Shown here piece after piece: positions 1 through 7,912 of a DNA stretch of 64,000 nt. How positions within the stretch are numbered: position 1 is the stretch's first letter; every line of letters starts with the position of its first letter. The notes below the pieces were generated by a model. It saw nothing but the letters and a program-made list of their open reading frames with translations. It made no database searches and was not told where the DNA came from. Position numbers and translations under genes: made by a program. The DNA comes from Chaenocephalus aceratus (lineage: Eukaryota; Chordata; Actinopteri; Perciformes; Channichthyidae). The DNA lies in contig JAMFTG010000055.1 of NCBI GenBank assembly GCA_023974075.1, forward strand, positions 558,001 to 622,000. The letters are read 5' to 3'.

Positions 1-283
1 ATTGGCCTGAGATTGATATAATATGCACTATATAAAATATAAAGCATAAATGTTGTTAATGTACAACATACATTACAACCACAACATAAAGGAAATCCAT
101 TACTGTAATAAGTCTGTTTAAAAGGCTGATATGTTGACGAATGATCAGTAGAAAAGAATCTAAATAAGTCAATTAAATACCCATTTTTTTCAACCACCTG
201 AAATAAAGTTACGCTAGAAAATGTTTCATTGAAAAGCTGCATTTATGTAATTTAGAGATATATATTATACATTAGGGGTGGGG
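1..283. other. AT-rich non-coding stretch
   Basis: No ORF, RNA gene or recognisable repeat is visible. The sequence is AT-rich and looks like ordinary fish intergenic DNA. Confidence 0.5.
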
Positions 284-641
284 GAAATAATCGATACAGC
301 ATAGTATCGCTATACTCAGTACTCGAGTTGAGGGGGGATGAGGGGGGATGGCATCCCCCCTGAAATAAAAACGGTCAAAATCATCCCCCTTCTAAAACTG
401 CCATTCCCCCTTTCCATCCCTTATGTAATTGTATCAATGAACGTGGCACTGGTATTACTGCTATTTCAACATTAATTTTGCGTATTTTGAGTAAAATACT
501 GTGGGCGAGGGAGCACGCACACACGCAATGACATTTTTACCAAGTAACTGACGCTATACTATGCGAGTGCCCTAGAGGGCGCCAGAGCGCCCTGATGCGC
601 CTGTTTGATTGATGCCAGAAGTGCAGGAAACGGTCATCACA
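284..641. repeat. Dispersed DNA-transposon fragments
   Basis: The start (GGGGTGGGGGAAATAATCGA, then a GCATAGTATCGC-like run) matches, in inverted orientation, the right end of the repeat at 36806-37266. It is followed by a G/C-run segment (about 333-415) with short inverted GGGGGGAT / ATCCCCCC pairs. The segment runs directly into the broken hAT-like gene at 642, so part of it may be that element's 5' region. It is degenerate and no target duplication was found. Confidence 0.4.
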
Positions 642-1160
642 ATGGCCAAGCGACCAGGAGGACAACGCGATCTGAGGGACTTCATATTTAATAATACTAA
701 AAATAACATTTCAGGTAAGTCAAGAGTCAGTAATCTTAGTCATTACTCACTACGTTAGTCACCAAAGGTGGAATCTATGGACATCAGCAGCAATAAGAAC
801 TTCGTTTTTCTCTCGTGTTAGCTAGCTGGTAAGACTCAAACCTGTTGATGAAATGATACCACCAGCACCAGAAGAGCTGAAGCCCCTCCTTCAAGCAGTG
901 AACACTCTGTCATCTCCACAGCTGAGTGTGAACGTGGGTTTAGTCAGATGAACATTTTAACCACAACTAGAAGCTCCCTAGAGGTAAAAAGCATGTCAGC
1001 CTTGCTTTTCATCAAGTGAACCCTCCACTGAACAATTCCAGACCAGAGGTATGTCAAGACTTGGCTTCAAAGCCATTGCTTAGCTAACAATCCGAAAGCA
1101 AGAGCCAGACAAATTGAGAACAAAAAGCATGATTATGAAAATCTTTGGAAACTTCTATGA
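642..1160 (+). pseudogene. Broken hAT / KIAA1586-like transposase-derived gene
   Basis: A short ATG-led frame (642-710) is followed by a GTAAGT donor-like site. Downstream, 845-1010 decodes in shifting frames to the C-terminal dimerisation signature of hAT-derived KIAA1586-like proteins, with a CERGFSQMN core followed by a RSSL...SALLFIK run. At least one frameshift (near 925) and a stop after the IK residues break it, and the remaining sequence to about 1160 is only loosely similar. The transposase core is missing. It is a relic that sits directly against the left end of palindrome 1. Family assignment rests on the dimerisation motif alone. Confidence 0.5.
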
Positions 1161-1255
1161 GATGGGGGAGAGTGGAGTCGGCAGCAGTAGTGATACAAAT
1201 GCGGTATCAATCTCATTAGTATGCAGAGAAAGTGACAGGTCGCCCCGCCCCTTTT

Positions 1256-1395
1256 TGACCGGAAGTCCCGCCTTTTTATTTTTATTTTGAAAACCGGAAG
1301 TCCCGCATTTTTATTTTATTTTGAAAACCGGAAGTCCCGTCTCGTTCGACCGGAAGTCCCGAATCGTTCGACCGGATGTACAGCCACCGCTTCCG
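1256..1395 (+). promoter_or_regulatory. Terminal cluster of ETS-like ACCGGAAGT motifs
   Basis: ACCGGAAGT occurs exactly at 1258, 1293, 1327 and 1349, a variant ACCGGATGT occurs at 1371, and an inverted CTTCCGGT lies near 1388, spaced by T-rich or CCCGYC runs. ACCGGAAGT is the textbook ELK1/GABPA (ETS) consensus. The cluster is repeated in all four arms of the two elements, with different spacing in each. A role as a terminal enhancer/promoter or in end recognition is inference. Confidence 0.5.
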
Positions 1396-1658
1396 GTTTA
1401 CAAAATAAAATTAAAATAAAATTAAAATTAAAAAAATGAGAAAAATTAAATGCAGTTGTTTTCAATCAATTAATATACATAGGATATATATCCCGCCTCC
1501 TAACCACTTCCTGTGTGGTTAATCCTGTATATAGTATTGAATGTAACTTGCAAATAACATGAAATTAATCTAAAGTAAAGCATCTAAAAAAATGTATATT
1601 TAAACCTCTCTATTTTTGCAAACAGGACAGGAGGGGAGAAAACATATGGTGGAGGAGG

Positions 1659-1661
<3 letters not shown>

Positions 1662-1700
<39 letters not shown>
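1662..1700 (+). repeat. (CA)n microsatellite
   Basis: Uninterrupted CA run inside the left arm, mirrored by a (TG)n run at 15035-15073 in the right arm. The short ORFs that cross it are low-complexity artefacts. Confidence 0.9.
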
Positions 1701-1701
<1 letters not shown>

Positions 1702-1731
1702 TCCCCGCCCATCACCCCATCTCCCACTGTC

Positions 1732-1780
1732 TAAATAAAAAGCCAGCTTCACTCTTAAATATTTCTCAAGTCGAGAGAAA
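1732..1780 (+). promoter_or_regulatory. TATA-like promoter of the 267-aa ORF
   Basis: A TAAATAAAAAG box at about 1732 lies some 45 bp before the ATG at 1781, followed by a TCTTAAATATTTCTC stretch. The arrangement mirrors the TATA-like box-to-ATG spacing of the other genes of the element. No splice acceptor lies between the box and the ATG. Confidence 0.35.
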
Positions 1781-2584
1781 ATGGCCAAGAGACGTCTTGA
1801 TATGAATTTAATCAGCGAGACACCGGTAACAACTTACAACCATCCGTTGGGTGCTCCAATCAAGAAACGAATGAAGTTTGTATGCCGGGTTCAGACACCT
1901 ACAGCCGAAGAACTTCACGAAGAATGGACTCTAAAAAATGGCGATGTTTGGGGTTATATATTCAACTATATGGCTAATGAACTGCATTTCTACAATCTGA
2001 AGAATGGAGAAACGTATGGACCTCGTAGTGTTAAAGCGACACTGACCTCAACAGATTGGGCTGTGTTAACTCTGGTGTCTTCCCAAGATCTACACGCAAC
2101 CATTGTAACGGAAGAAGTAGCGCATCAAGAAACCATCGTGGAACCACCGGTGTACAAGATATTTGCAAAGAAAAACAAAAAAACACAAACAACATGCGAG
2201 ATTAAAGAAGAGCTTGCATCCTTACCCCTCAATGTGGAGGAAGAAGAAGGAGATATTCCCACACAGCCAGAAGGGAGAAGAGTCCTGACAAGCACCGTCT
2301 GGGAAACTAAAAGCGGACCCTCTGGGCGTTGGTATTACCGCTCAAGCCGTTTGGTGACGTTGGGTAAGGACTCCTCTGATGATTTTGTTTTGGAGTATTT
2401 TAATTCTACCTGCGGGGTATTTCAAACGTCCTTGAGGGTGCCTCTGACTGCATGGCTGGAAATGATTGAAGGAAAAGCTACAAAGCTTAAAGAGCTTTTT
2501 AAACAAAGTCAGACATCGATGGACATTATACTGGTGAAAAAGACCCTCACGTTTGCAGAGGACTCCGCCCCCCAGTCAACATAA
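1781..2584 (+). CDS. Hypothetical Polinton accessory protein, 267 aa
   Basis: Intact ORF, first gene inside the left terminal repeat. Residues 8-12 and 28-31 are basic (possible nuclear signal, KKRMK at about 28). Two segments have a similar shape: residues about 45-100 (WTLKNGDVWGYIF...LTSTDWAVL) and about 165-235 (TVWETKSGPSGRWYY...VPLTAWLEMIEG). Each is a run of beta-strand-like sequence ending in a T-x-W-x-x-(L/M) helix. That outline recalls the PC4-type single-stranded-DNA-binding fold, but I see no diagnostic residues, so function is open. An acidic hinge (EEEEGD, about 152-157) separates the halves. The right-arm copy differs at one residue (E47 to K). It is absent from element 2, which has a different gene at this place. 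Confidence 0.6.
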   Translation: MAKRRLDMNLISETPVTTYNHPLGAPIKKRMKFVCRVQTPTAEELHEEWTLKNGDVWGYIFNYMANELHFYNLKNGETYGPRSVKATLTSTDWAVLTLVSSQDLHATIVTEEVAHQETIVEPPVYKIFAKKNKKTQTTCEIKEELASLPLNVEEEEGDIPTQPEGRRVLTSTVWETKSGPSGRWYYRSSRLVTLGKDSSDDFVLEYFNSTCGVFQTSLRVPLTAWLEMIEGKATKLKELFKQSQTSMDIILVKKTLTFAEDSAPQST

Positions 2585-2656
2585 CAAGTCCCGCCCACCT
2601 CAGCAGATCATTTAAAAGTAAGGACCTCGCAAGGACATTTTTAGAGAGCAGCAACC
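2585..2656 (+). promoter_or_regulatory. Shared promoter cassette of the MDLRKTKS genes
   Basis: CTCAGCAGATCATTTAAAAG followed by GGACCTCGC and then the ATG about 45 bp further on. The same module (CTCAGCA-A/G-ATCAT-N-TAAAA, preceded by a CCCACC run) precedes the ORFs at 4930, 6162 and 7913 and their mirror copies, and the corresponding genes of element 2. The (A/T)TTAAAA or ATATAAAA core probably acts as a TATA box. Confidence 0.55.
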
Positions 2657-3313
2657 ATGGATCTGAGAAAAACAAAGTCTCTCCCCACTATATGCAGCCT
2701 GGATCAAACGCCTACAGGACAGCCATCCTCACCAACATTTTGGACACCAGATCTGGACAGCGCTATGGCTGACATTGATATCACCGGGTGGCTGGATATG
2801 CCTCAACATCCATCCAAGTCTCCAGAGGAATCAACCGAGGTTGGCGTTGATATGCCATGCTCTACTTGTGCTCCCAAGGGTGATGCTGCAGAACGTATTA
2901 GGACAACGGCATTCCTGAACACGGTAAAAGCGGTTATAGTTTATCTGCTGGATAGAGTCGTGCAACTGTACAGAAAGGAAACATGTAACGGATGTCAAGT
3001 CGATCACCCCAGTCAGAGACAGCACGAGTGTTTATTCCCTACCGATGAATACTATTTGGATTTACACTACGATGACGTGATAAAGAGACTGTGGACCGTT
3101 CGTTTCATTCCAGCCATTCGGGACGCTCTGCACCAGAACCACCTTCATGTGTCAGAGAGGAGAGTCTATGGAGCTACCGAGGCGATTCTGCACAACCTCA
3201 GAAGCACCAGACTCTTTGAGGCTAAAATCGAGAAACTATACGAACAGCTGATAGAGAACGACGAGGCCCAAATGAAGATTACAAGAGCAGCCTGGGCCTT
3301 CTGGCAGCATTAG
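2657..3313 (+). CDS. Cys/His-motif protein of the MDLRKTKS family, 218 aa
   Basis: Intact ORF starting MDLRKTKS, directly after the shared promoter cassette. The N-terminal half is acidic and proline-rich. The C-terminal half holds a CNGCQVDHPSQRQHEC signature (residues about 112-127), a CxxC...HxC arrangement likely to bind zinc, followed by a helical domain with KRLWTVRFIPAIRDAL. The 187-aa ORF at 6162 has the same layout (CKECRRSNPDQRQHDC, then MKRLWLADFVAVIDQSL) and is a paralogue. The copy in element 2 (54291-54995) is about 16 residues longer through a duplicated VGVDMPC segment. Likely a regulatory protein of the element. Function is not known to me. The shared promoter and N-terminus suggest co-expression with its paralogues. 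Confidence 0.7.
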   Translation: MDLRKTKSLPTICSLDQTPTGQPSSPTFWTPDLDSAMADIDITGWLDMPQHPSKSPEESTEVGVDMPCSTCAPKGDAAERIRTTAFLNTVKAVIVYLLDRVVQLYRKETCNGCQVDHPSQRQHECLFPTDEYYLDLHYDDVIKRLWTVRFIPAIRDALHQNHLHVSERRVYGATEAILHNLRSTRLFEAKIEKLYEQLIENDEAQMKITRAAWAFWQH

Positions 3314-3433
3314 GAAGAGTTTTTATTTTTGATACTTTTTCGTTAAAGTATGTTTTTATTTTTGATCTGTTTTTTATATTTTACTTCTTTTGTAACATGT
3401 TTTTTCTTTACATGGGTGTGACATATCAATAAA
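3314..3433 (+). terminator. 3' region with AATAAA signal
   Basis: T-rich stretch after the stop of the 218-aa ORF, with a polyadenylation-type AATAAA at 3428-3433 immediately before the integrase frame. The same signal lies at the equivalent place in the other arms. The two genes would thus be separate transcripts, or the signal overlaps the next leader. Confidence 0.5.
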
Positions 3434-4407
3434 ATGCAATGTAAGAAAAAATGCTGTACTCATTACCTCATCGGGGCTGTAACAGGAAACATGTCTGAGA
3501 AACGTGTTATGCATAGGGTGTATTACACTCCATCTAATCCAGGGAGTTTAGGAGGTGTGGATAAACTCCATAGAGCTGTACAGGATGAAATGGGTAAACA
3601 AATAAATGTAGAGAAAGTCAGAAAATATTTATCTGAGCAAGACGCATATACTTTACATAAACCGGCACGGGTGCATTTTGCAAGAAACAGAGTTTTCGTA
3701 CTCAGACCGCTGCAACAATTTCAAGCAGATCTCTGCGATATGCAGTCGCTGTCCGAATATAATGATGGCTTTAATTATTTATTAACAGTCGTAGATGTGT
3801 TTTCGAAAAAAGCCTATAGCTCAAGCACTAAAGAAAAAGACGGGTATAGAGGTTGCCAAAGCTTTTGATACAGTTTTAACACACAGCGAGATCCCTAAAA
3901 AGTTACAAACAGACGCGGGGAAAGAATTCTTTAATAAAGTTTTTCAAAACTTGTTGAAGAAAATAGGTATTGCACATTATACAACCGCCAGTGACATGAA
4001 GGCATGTGTGATAGAAAGATTTAACCGTACGCTGAAAAACTAAAATGTGGAGGTATTTTACAGCTAAAAACACTCACAGATATATAGACATCTTACCCGA
4101 ACTAATTGAAAGTTACAATAATAGTTATCACCGGAGTATTAAAATGACACCAATGCAGGTGACAAAGGAAAATGCGGCTCAAGTGTTTAGGAACCTATAT
4201 AACCCCTCTTGCCAACGTAAAAAAGCTGCTGTCAAAATGAACTTTAAGGAGGGTGAACTTGTAAGGATATCCAAATTGAGAGGGGTATTTGATAAAAAAT
4301 ATGAGCAGAGTTATACTGACGTTATTTATTATTTCAGTGGAACAATCCAGTGTTTGTTAACATTAACGCTTTCTTCTCTTTTTCTTGTGTTACTAAGATA
4401 CTTTTAA
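3434..4407 (+). pseudogene. Polinton-type integrase, broken (left arm, element 1)
   Basis: Retroviral-like integrase of the Polinton/Maverick class: N-terminal LSEQDAYTLHKPARVHF segment, first catalytic Asp in FQADLCDMQ, second in LQTDAGKEFF, and catalytic Glu in VIERFNRTL. It is broken three times: a frameshift near 3822, a second in an A-run near 4036-4041, and loss of the C-terminal part after about 4321, where the frame runs into non-coding sequence. The chromodomain present in element 2 is therefore missing here. It would have cut and joined element ends during integration. The right-arm copy (12842-13301) is broken by different lesions. Confidence 0.8.
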
Positions 4408-4870
4408 ACACACTTTGGTGTATGCAACACTTGTTCAGATAAACAAGGTTTTTTCTTTTCTGATAAACTTACATATTTTAGTTATTTTATGTTACCAAGA
4501 TACTTTGAGATACACCCTGATGTACGCAACACTTAACAAAGGGTATAATATGAAGTACTTGGTAAGGAAGGGGTTTTTCCTTAAGGGTGCAAAACTTTAG
4601 AACAGGGTAAAATATTCATTAAATTGTATTGAATTGAGTTTTCTTTTTTGATTTTCAACATACTATTTGTACACAATGACTTTTACATATTTCTGACGTA
4701 CTATACTTTTTTGACTTTTTTCTGTAGAATCTTGACAAAACTATTACTTGTTCTTAAATGATGACCTATTGCTGGAGATGAGATGAAAAAGCTACAACGC
4801 TTAAAGAACTTTTTTCTAAAAACTCTCAATTCTACACTGACTCCCCCCACTCAACGCAATAAGTCCCACC
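4369..4870 (+). repeat. Duplicated non-coding block, copy A
   Basis: Closely similar in the same orientation to 5617-6110 (copy B). Shared landmarks are CTTGTGTTACTAAGATACTT, TGCAACACTTGTTCAG, the long GATACTTTGAGATACACCCT run, and the AGTTTTCTTTTTTGATTTTC run, ending in the promoter cassette. Short ORFs of about 61 codons inside are conserved between copies but have a biased composition and no recognisable domain, so I treat them as non-coding. Confidence 0.7.
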
Positions 4871-4929
4871 CCACTCAGCAAATCATCTAAAACGAAGGAC
4901 CCCACCAAGACGACCGTTGAAAACTAGCC

Positions 4930-5127
4930 ATGGATCTGAGAAAAACCAAGTCTGATGTAGCCTACCTTTATTATCACCAGGATAATGGATATGGGCTTAA
5001 TGACTGGATGGTACAAAGTAGGGGAGAGGATGTTCCCGAAGAAGAGCTCTCCTCTATATGTAATAGTATTGTAAACGAAACATTTAAAGTGGTCCAGGAA
5101 TCTTCATTTTTCAGAAACATTCTGTAA
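4930..5127 (+). pseudogene. Chimeric 65-codon ORF: basic-protein N-terminus fused to Bcl-2-like segment
   Basis: Codons 1-45 match the start of the basic-protein gene at 7913 (MDLRKTKSDVA...EDVPEEELS). The remaining codons, from SIVNETFKVV onward, match the middle of the 154-aa ORF at 6733 (LVNETFKVV) and end at a stop shortly after. It looks like a deletion joint between two neighbouring genes of a longer ancestor. It has its own copy of the promoter cassette (about 4847-4929), so it could be transcribed. Mirrored at 12524-12721. Confidence 0.65.
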
Positions 5128-5139
5128 CATTACCGAATA

Positions 5140-5616
5140 AATTACACTTACTCTTTTTCTTGTGTTACCAAGATACTTTTAGATACAGTTTGGTGTCTGA
5201 AAACTGAAACTGGTTGAATATGAAGTACTTTATAAGGAATTCGGATTCTTTTAAAGGCAGATTTTGGCTTTTTTTTTTTCTCTTTGCCAAGATACTTTTA
5301 GACACACTTTGAGGGATGCAAAACCTTAAAACTAGAAAATGAAGTACAGTCTGATTAGATTTTTTCTTAAAGACTGTTTCTCTAAAAGGTAAGTTTATGA
5401 TTTTAACAATTTTCCCTGACACTTTAAGATTTGTGTGTAATTCTCTCACAACGGAACTGTAAGATACACTTTTTATGTATGCAAAACCTTAAACTTTTTT
5501 TTTTTTTTTTTGAAAATAAAATACTTTGTCTGAATACATTTTCTTTAAAGGCACTTTTTTTTATTTTAACGCTATTTCAGTGGAAAAATACAGTTTTGTT
5601 GACATCAAGGCTTTTT
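5140..5616 (+). repeat. Non-coding block with recurring AAGATACTTTTAGA motifs
   Basis: Several diverged copies of AAGATACTTTTAGACACACT, each followed by a GCAAAACC or ATGAAGTAC-like tail. AT-rich, with T-runs. No credible ORF. Mirrored in the right arm at about 12035-12510. Confidence 0.5.
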
Positions 5617-6110
5617 TCTCTTTTCTTGTGTTACTAAGATACTTTTAGACACACTTTGATGTATGCAACACTTGTTCAGTTAAATAATGGTTTTTTTTTT
5701 CTGATAAACTTACATATTTTAGTTATTTTATGTTACCAAGATACTTTGAGATACACCCTGATGTACGCAACACTTAACAAAGGGTATAATATGAAGTACT
5801 TGGTAAGGAAGGGGTTTTTCCTTAAGGGTGCAAAACTTTAGAACAGGGTAAAATATTCATTAAATTGTATTGAATTGAGTTTTCTTTTTTGATTTTCAAC
5901 ATACTATTTGTACACAATGACTTTTCCATATTTCTGATAAACTATACTTTTTCCGTAAAATCATGACAAACTATTACTTATACTTAAATTTCACCTATTG
6001 CTGGAGATGAGATGAAAAAGCTACAACTCTTAAAGAACTTTTTTTCTAAAAACTATCAATTCTATAATTGACTCCCCCATTCAACGCAATGAGCCCCACC
6101 CTCCACTCAG
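5617..6110 (+). repeat. Duplicated non-coding block, copy B
   Basis: Second copy of the block at 4369-4870, ending in the promoter cassette of the 187-aa ORF. Mirrored in the right arm at about 11540-12035. Confidence 0.7.
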
Positions 6111-6161
6111 AAAATCATCTAAAACGAAGGACCTCGCTAAGACGATCATTGTAAACTAGCC

Positions 6162-6725
6162 ATGGAGCAGAGAAAAGCCAAGACTCCCCCCGCGAGTTGC
6201 AGTCAGGAACAGCGTCTACCAGCAACACCACCATGTGGGAAACCCGAATCTTGCAGTACTACTGCTGCTGATGCTACTCCTCGGGTCAAGAAGTCTCGGT
6301 TTAGGGACACAGTGAAATCGGAGTTGTTTTATATTCTGGAGATGGTGATGTATCGGTACAGAAAAGAAATCTGCAAAGAATGCCGACGCAGTAACCCCGA
6401 CCAGAGGCAACACGATTGTCGGAATGACATGCCCGATTTCTTCTTCAGAAACAATTACAATGCGTTAATGAAAAGACTTTGGCTCGCCGACTTCGTTGCA
6501 GTGATTGACCAGAGTCTTATTGAAAAAGGCATTTGCGAGGATAAACTGAGGATAGGACGCACTTCGGAAGCTTTTCTGCACAAGCTTGTAAAATGCAGAT
6601 GCCTCAAGGAGAGACTTGAAATATCCATACAGAGTTGGATGGAGAAGAAGAAGACTAACAAACAACAGTCGGATGGAGAAGAAGCCAGGGACTTGTTCAA
6701 TGCAGTGACTTTTTTCTTTAAGTAA
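6162..6725 (+). CDS. Cys/His-motif protein, MEQRKAK paralogue, 187 aa
   Basis: Intact ORF after a full promoter cassette (about 6075-6161). N-terminus MEQRKAKT parallels MDLRKTKS. A Ser/Thr/Pro-rich linker precedes a basic RVKKSRFRDTVK segment, then the CKECRRSNPDQRQHDC putative zinc motif (residues about 70-85) and a helical region. The C-terminus is Lys-rich (EKKKTNKQQ) and ends in FFFK. Paralogue of the 218-aa protein at 2657. The right-arm copy (10927-11490) differs at one residue (A107 to T). The next gene starts 7 bp after the stop, so the two may share one transcript. Confidence 0.7.
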   Translation: MEQRKAKTPPASCSQEQRLPATPPCGKPESCSTTAADATPRVKKSRFRDTVKSELFYILEMVMYRYRKEICKECRRSNPDQRQHDCRNDMPDFFFRNNYNALMKRLWLADFVAVIDQSLIEKGICEDKLRIGRTSEAFLHKLVKCRCLKERLEISIQSWMEKKKTNKQQSDGEEARDLFNAVTFFFK

Positions 6726-6732
6726 AATAAAA

Positions 6733-7197
6733 ATGGGAAACTACTTTGCAAAACGCTCTGTATATATTGATCATAATGTAGTCATTACCCGTTTAATAAA
6801 TGTGGTGATGGGGACGATTGAAAACAGAACGAGTAGTGACCCCTGTGTAAAAAGAATGGCTGAAGTTTGTAAACTACAAGACATTTTGGATATCGTTCGT
6901 TCTGGCAGTACTATTCAGGGTCATTGGGAAACGCTTGTAAACGAAACATTTAAAGTGGTCCTGGAATCTTCATTTTCCGAAACATTCTGTAACATTATCT
7001 CAGAAATGAAACAAACATCAAAAGTGTATCATGTGCTCTCATTGTATGCTCTGTTTGTAGATGTAATGCATCTGTGTGTTGAAAACAGCATACACGTGAA
7101 TATTTTGACTGAAGTGAAAAAACTCCATCACGATATCTCCAATAATATGGGGAATTCTAAGCTGGAGACTGTCCTGGGGATGCTACAATCAGTATAA
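6733..7197 (+). CDS. Possible Bcl-2-like protein, 154 aa
   Basis: Intact ORF starting 7 bp after the previous stop; an AATAAA lies between the two. The predicted protein is all-helical. Its centre (FCNIISEMKQTSKVYHVLSL, then YALFVDVMHLCVEN, residues about 94-123) resembles in spacing the hydrophobic BH1 helix region of Bcl-2 proteins. Adintoviruses are reported to carry Bcl-2-like genes, which makes this reading reasonable, but the core Asn-Trp-Gly is not present. MGN at the start offers a possible N-myristoylation Gly. No C-terminal membrane anchor is visible. Mirror copy at 10455-10919; a frameshifted copy is in element 2. Confidence 0.5.
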   Translation: MGNYFAKRSVYIDHNVVITRLINVVMGTIENRTSSDPCVKRMAEVCKLQDILDIVRSGSTIQGHWETLVNETFKVVLESSFSETFCNIISEMKQTSKVYHVLSLYALFVDVMHLCVENSIHVNILTEVKKLHHDISNNMGNSKLETVLGMLQSV

Positions 7198-7289
7198 CTA
7201 TTGATTTTGTGGGTGAAAAAATAAAAAAAAGCGTTCTTTACATCTAAAAACTGTTGTCATCATTATAGCAAGGGGAGCGTATCTGATAC

Positions 7290-7840
7290 ATGTGTATTAC
7301 AGTCCTTCTTGTTGTGTTTTTCAGTGTTTTCTGTGTGTCTGTACACACAAAGCACACTTCATTATCTACTTTTCAGCTTCTTTAAAAAGAAAAGTGTATC
7401 TTTCGGTAACTTTCTCAGAGAATTTAAGCATAAATATGTCAAATGTTCAAAACAGCCTTGTTTCACTGAAATACCCTCAAAATGACAAACTGCCATTAAG
7501 AGTCAGATTCTTAACCAAATCTACTGAAACAAAGTCCTTCATTATCTACTTTTCAGCTTTTAATACAAAAGTGTATCTTTCGGTAACCTTCTTGAGAGAA
7601 TTAAGCATAAATCTGTCAAAGATTCTTAACGAAATCTACTGACACAAAGTCTACTTCATTATCTACTTTTCAGCTTTTTTAAAAAGAAAAGTGTATCTTT
7701 CGGTAACTTTCTCAGAGAATTTAAGCATAAATCTGTCAAATGTTCAAAACAGCCTTGTTTCACTGAAATACCCTCAAAATGACAAACTGCCATTATTACG
7801 AAATCTCCTCAAACAGAGTACTTTCTACAGATGAAGCCTT
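7290..7840 (+). repeat. Triplicated non-coding repeat block
   Basis: Three tandem, partly deleted copies (about 7360-7510, 7540-7625, 7655-7795) of a unit containing TTCATTATCTACTTTTCAGC, GTGTATCTTTCGGTAAC, AGAATTTAAGCATAAATCTG and AAATACCCTCAAAATGACAA. A 116-codon frame crosses the block but is repetitive and changes with unit number, so it is not taken as a gene. Mirrored at 9812-10362, and again in element 2 at 57480-57840. Confidence 0.65.
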
Positions 7841-7912
7841 CCCACTCAACGCAATATGTCCCACCCACTCAGCAAATCATATAAAACTAAGGACGACCGT
7901 TAAAAACTAGCC

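Noticed and set aside
1600..1788. Minus-strand ORF across the CA run, and its mirror at 14947-15135
   Set aside because: Cys-Val repeats come from the microsatellite. Conservation between arms is automatic because the arms are copies.
5656..5841. 61-codon ORF repeated at 4415, 11811, 56558 and 59311
   Set aside because: Low-complexity hydrophobic composition within a duplicated AT-rich block. No promoter cassette precedes it, although conservation between copies keeps the question slightly open.
7292..7642. 116-codon ORF in the triplicated block (also 10010-10360)
   Set aside because: It is made of the repeat unit itself. Its length depends on copy number, and the corresponding frames differ in element 2.
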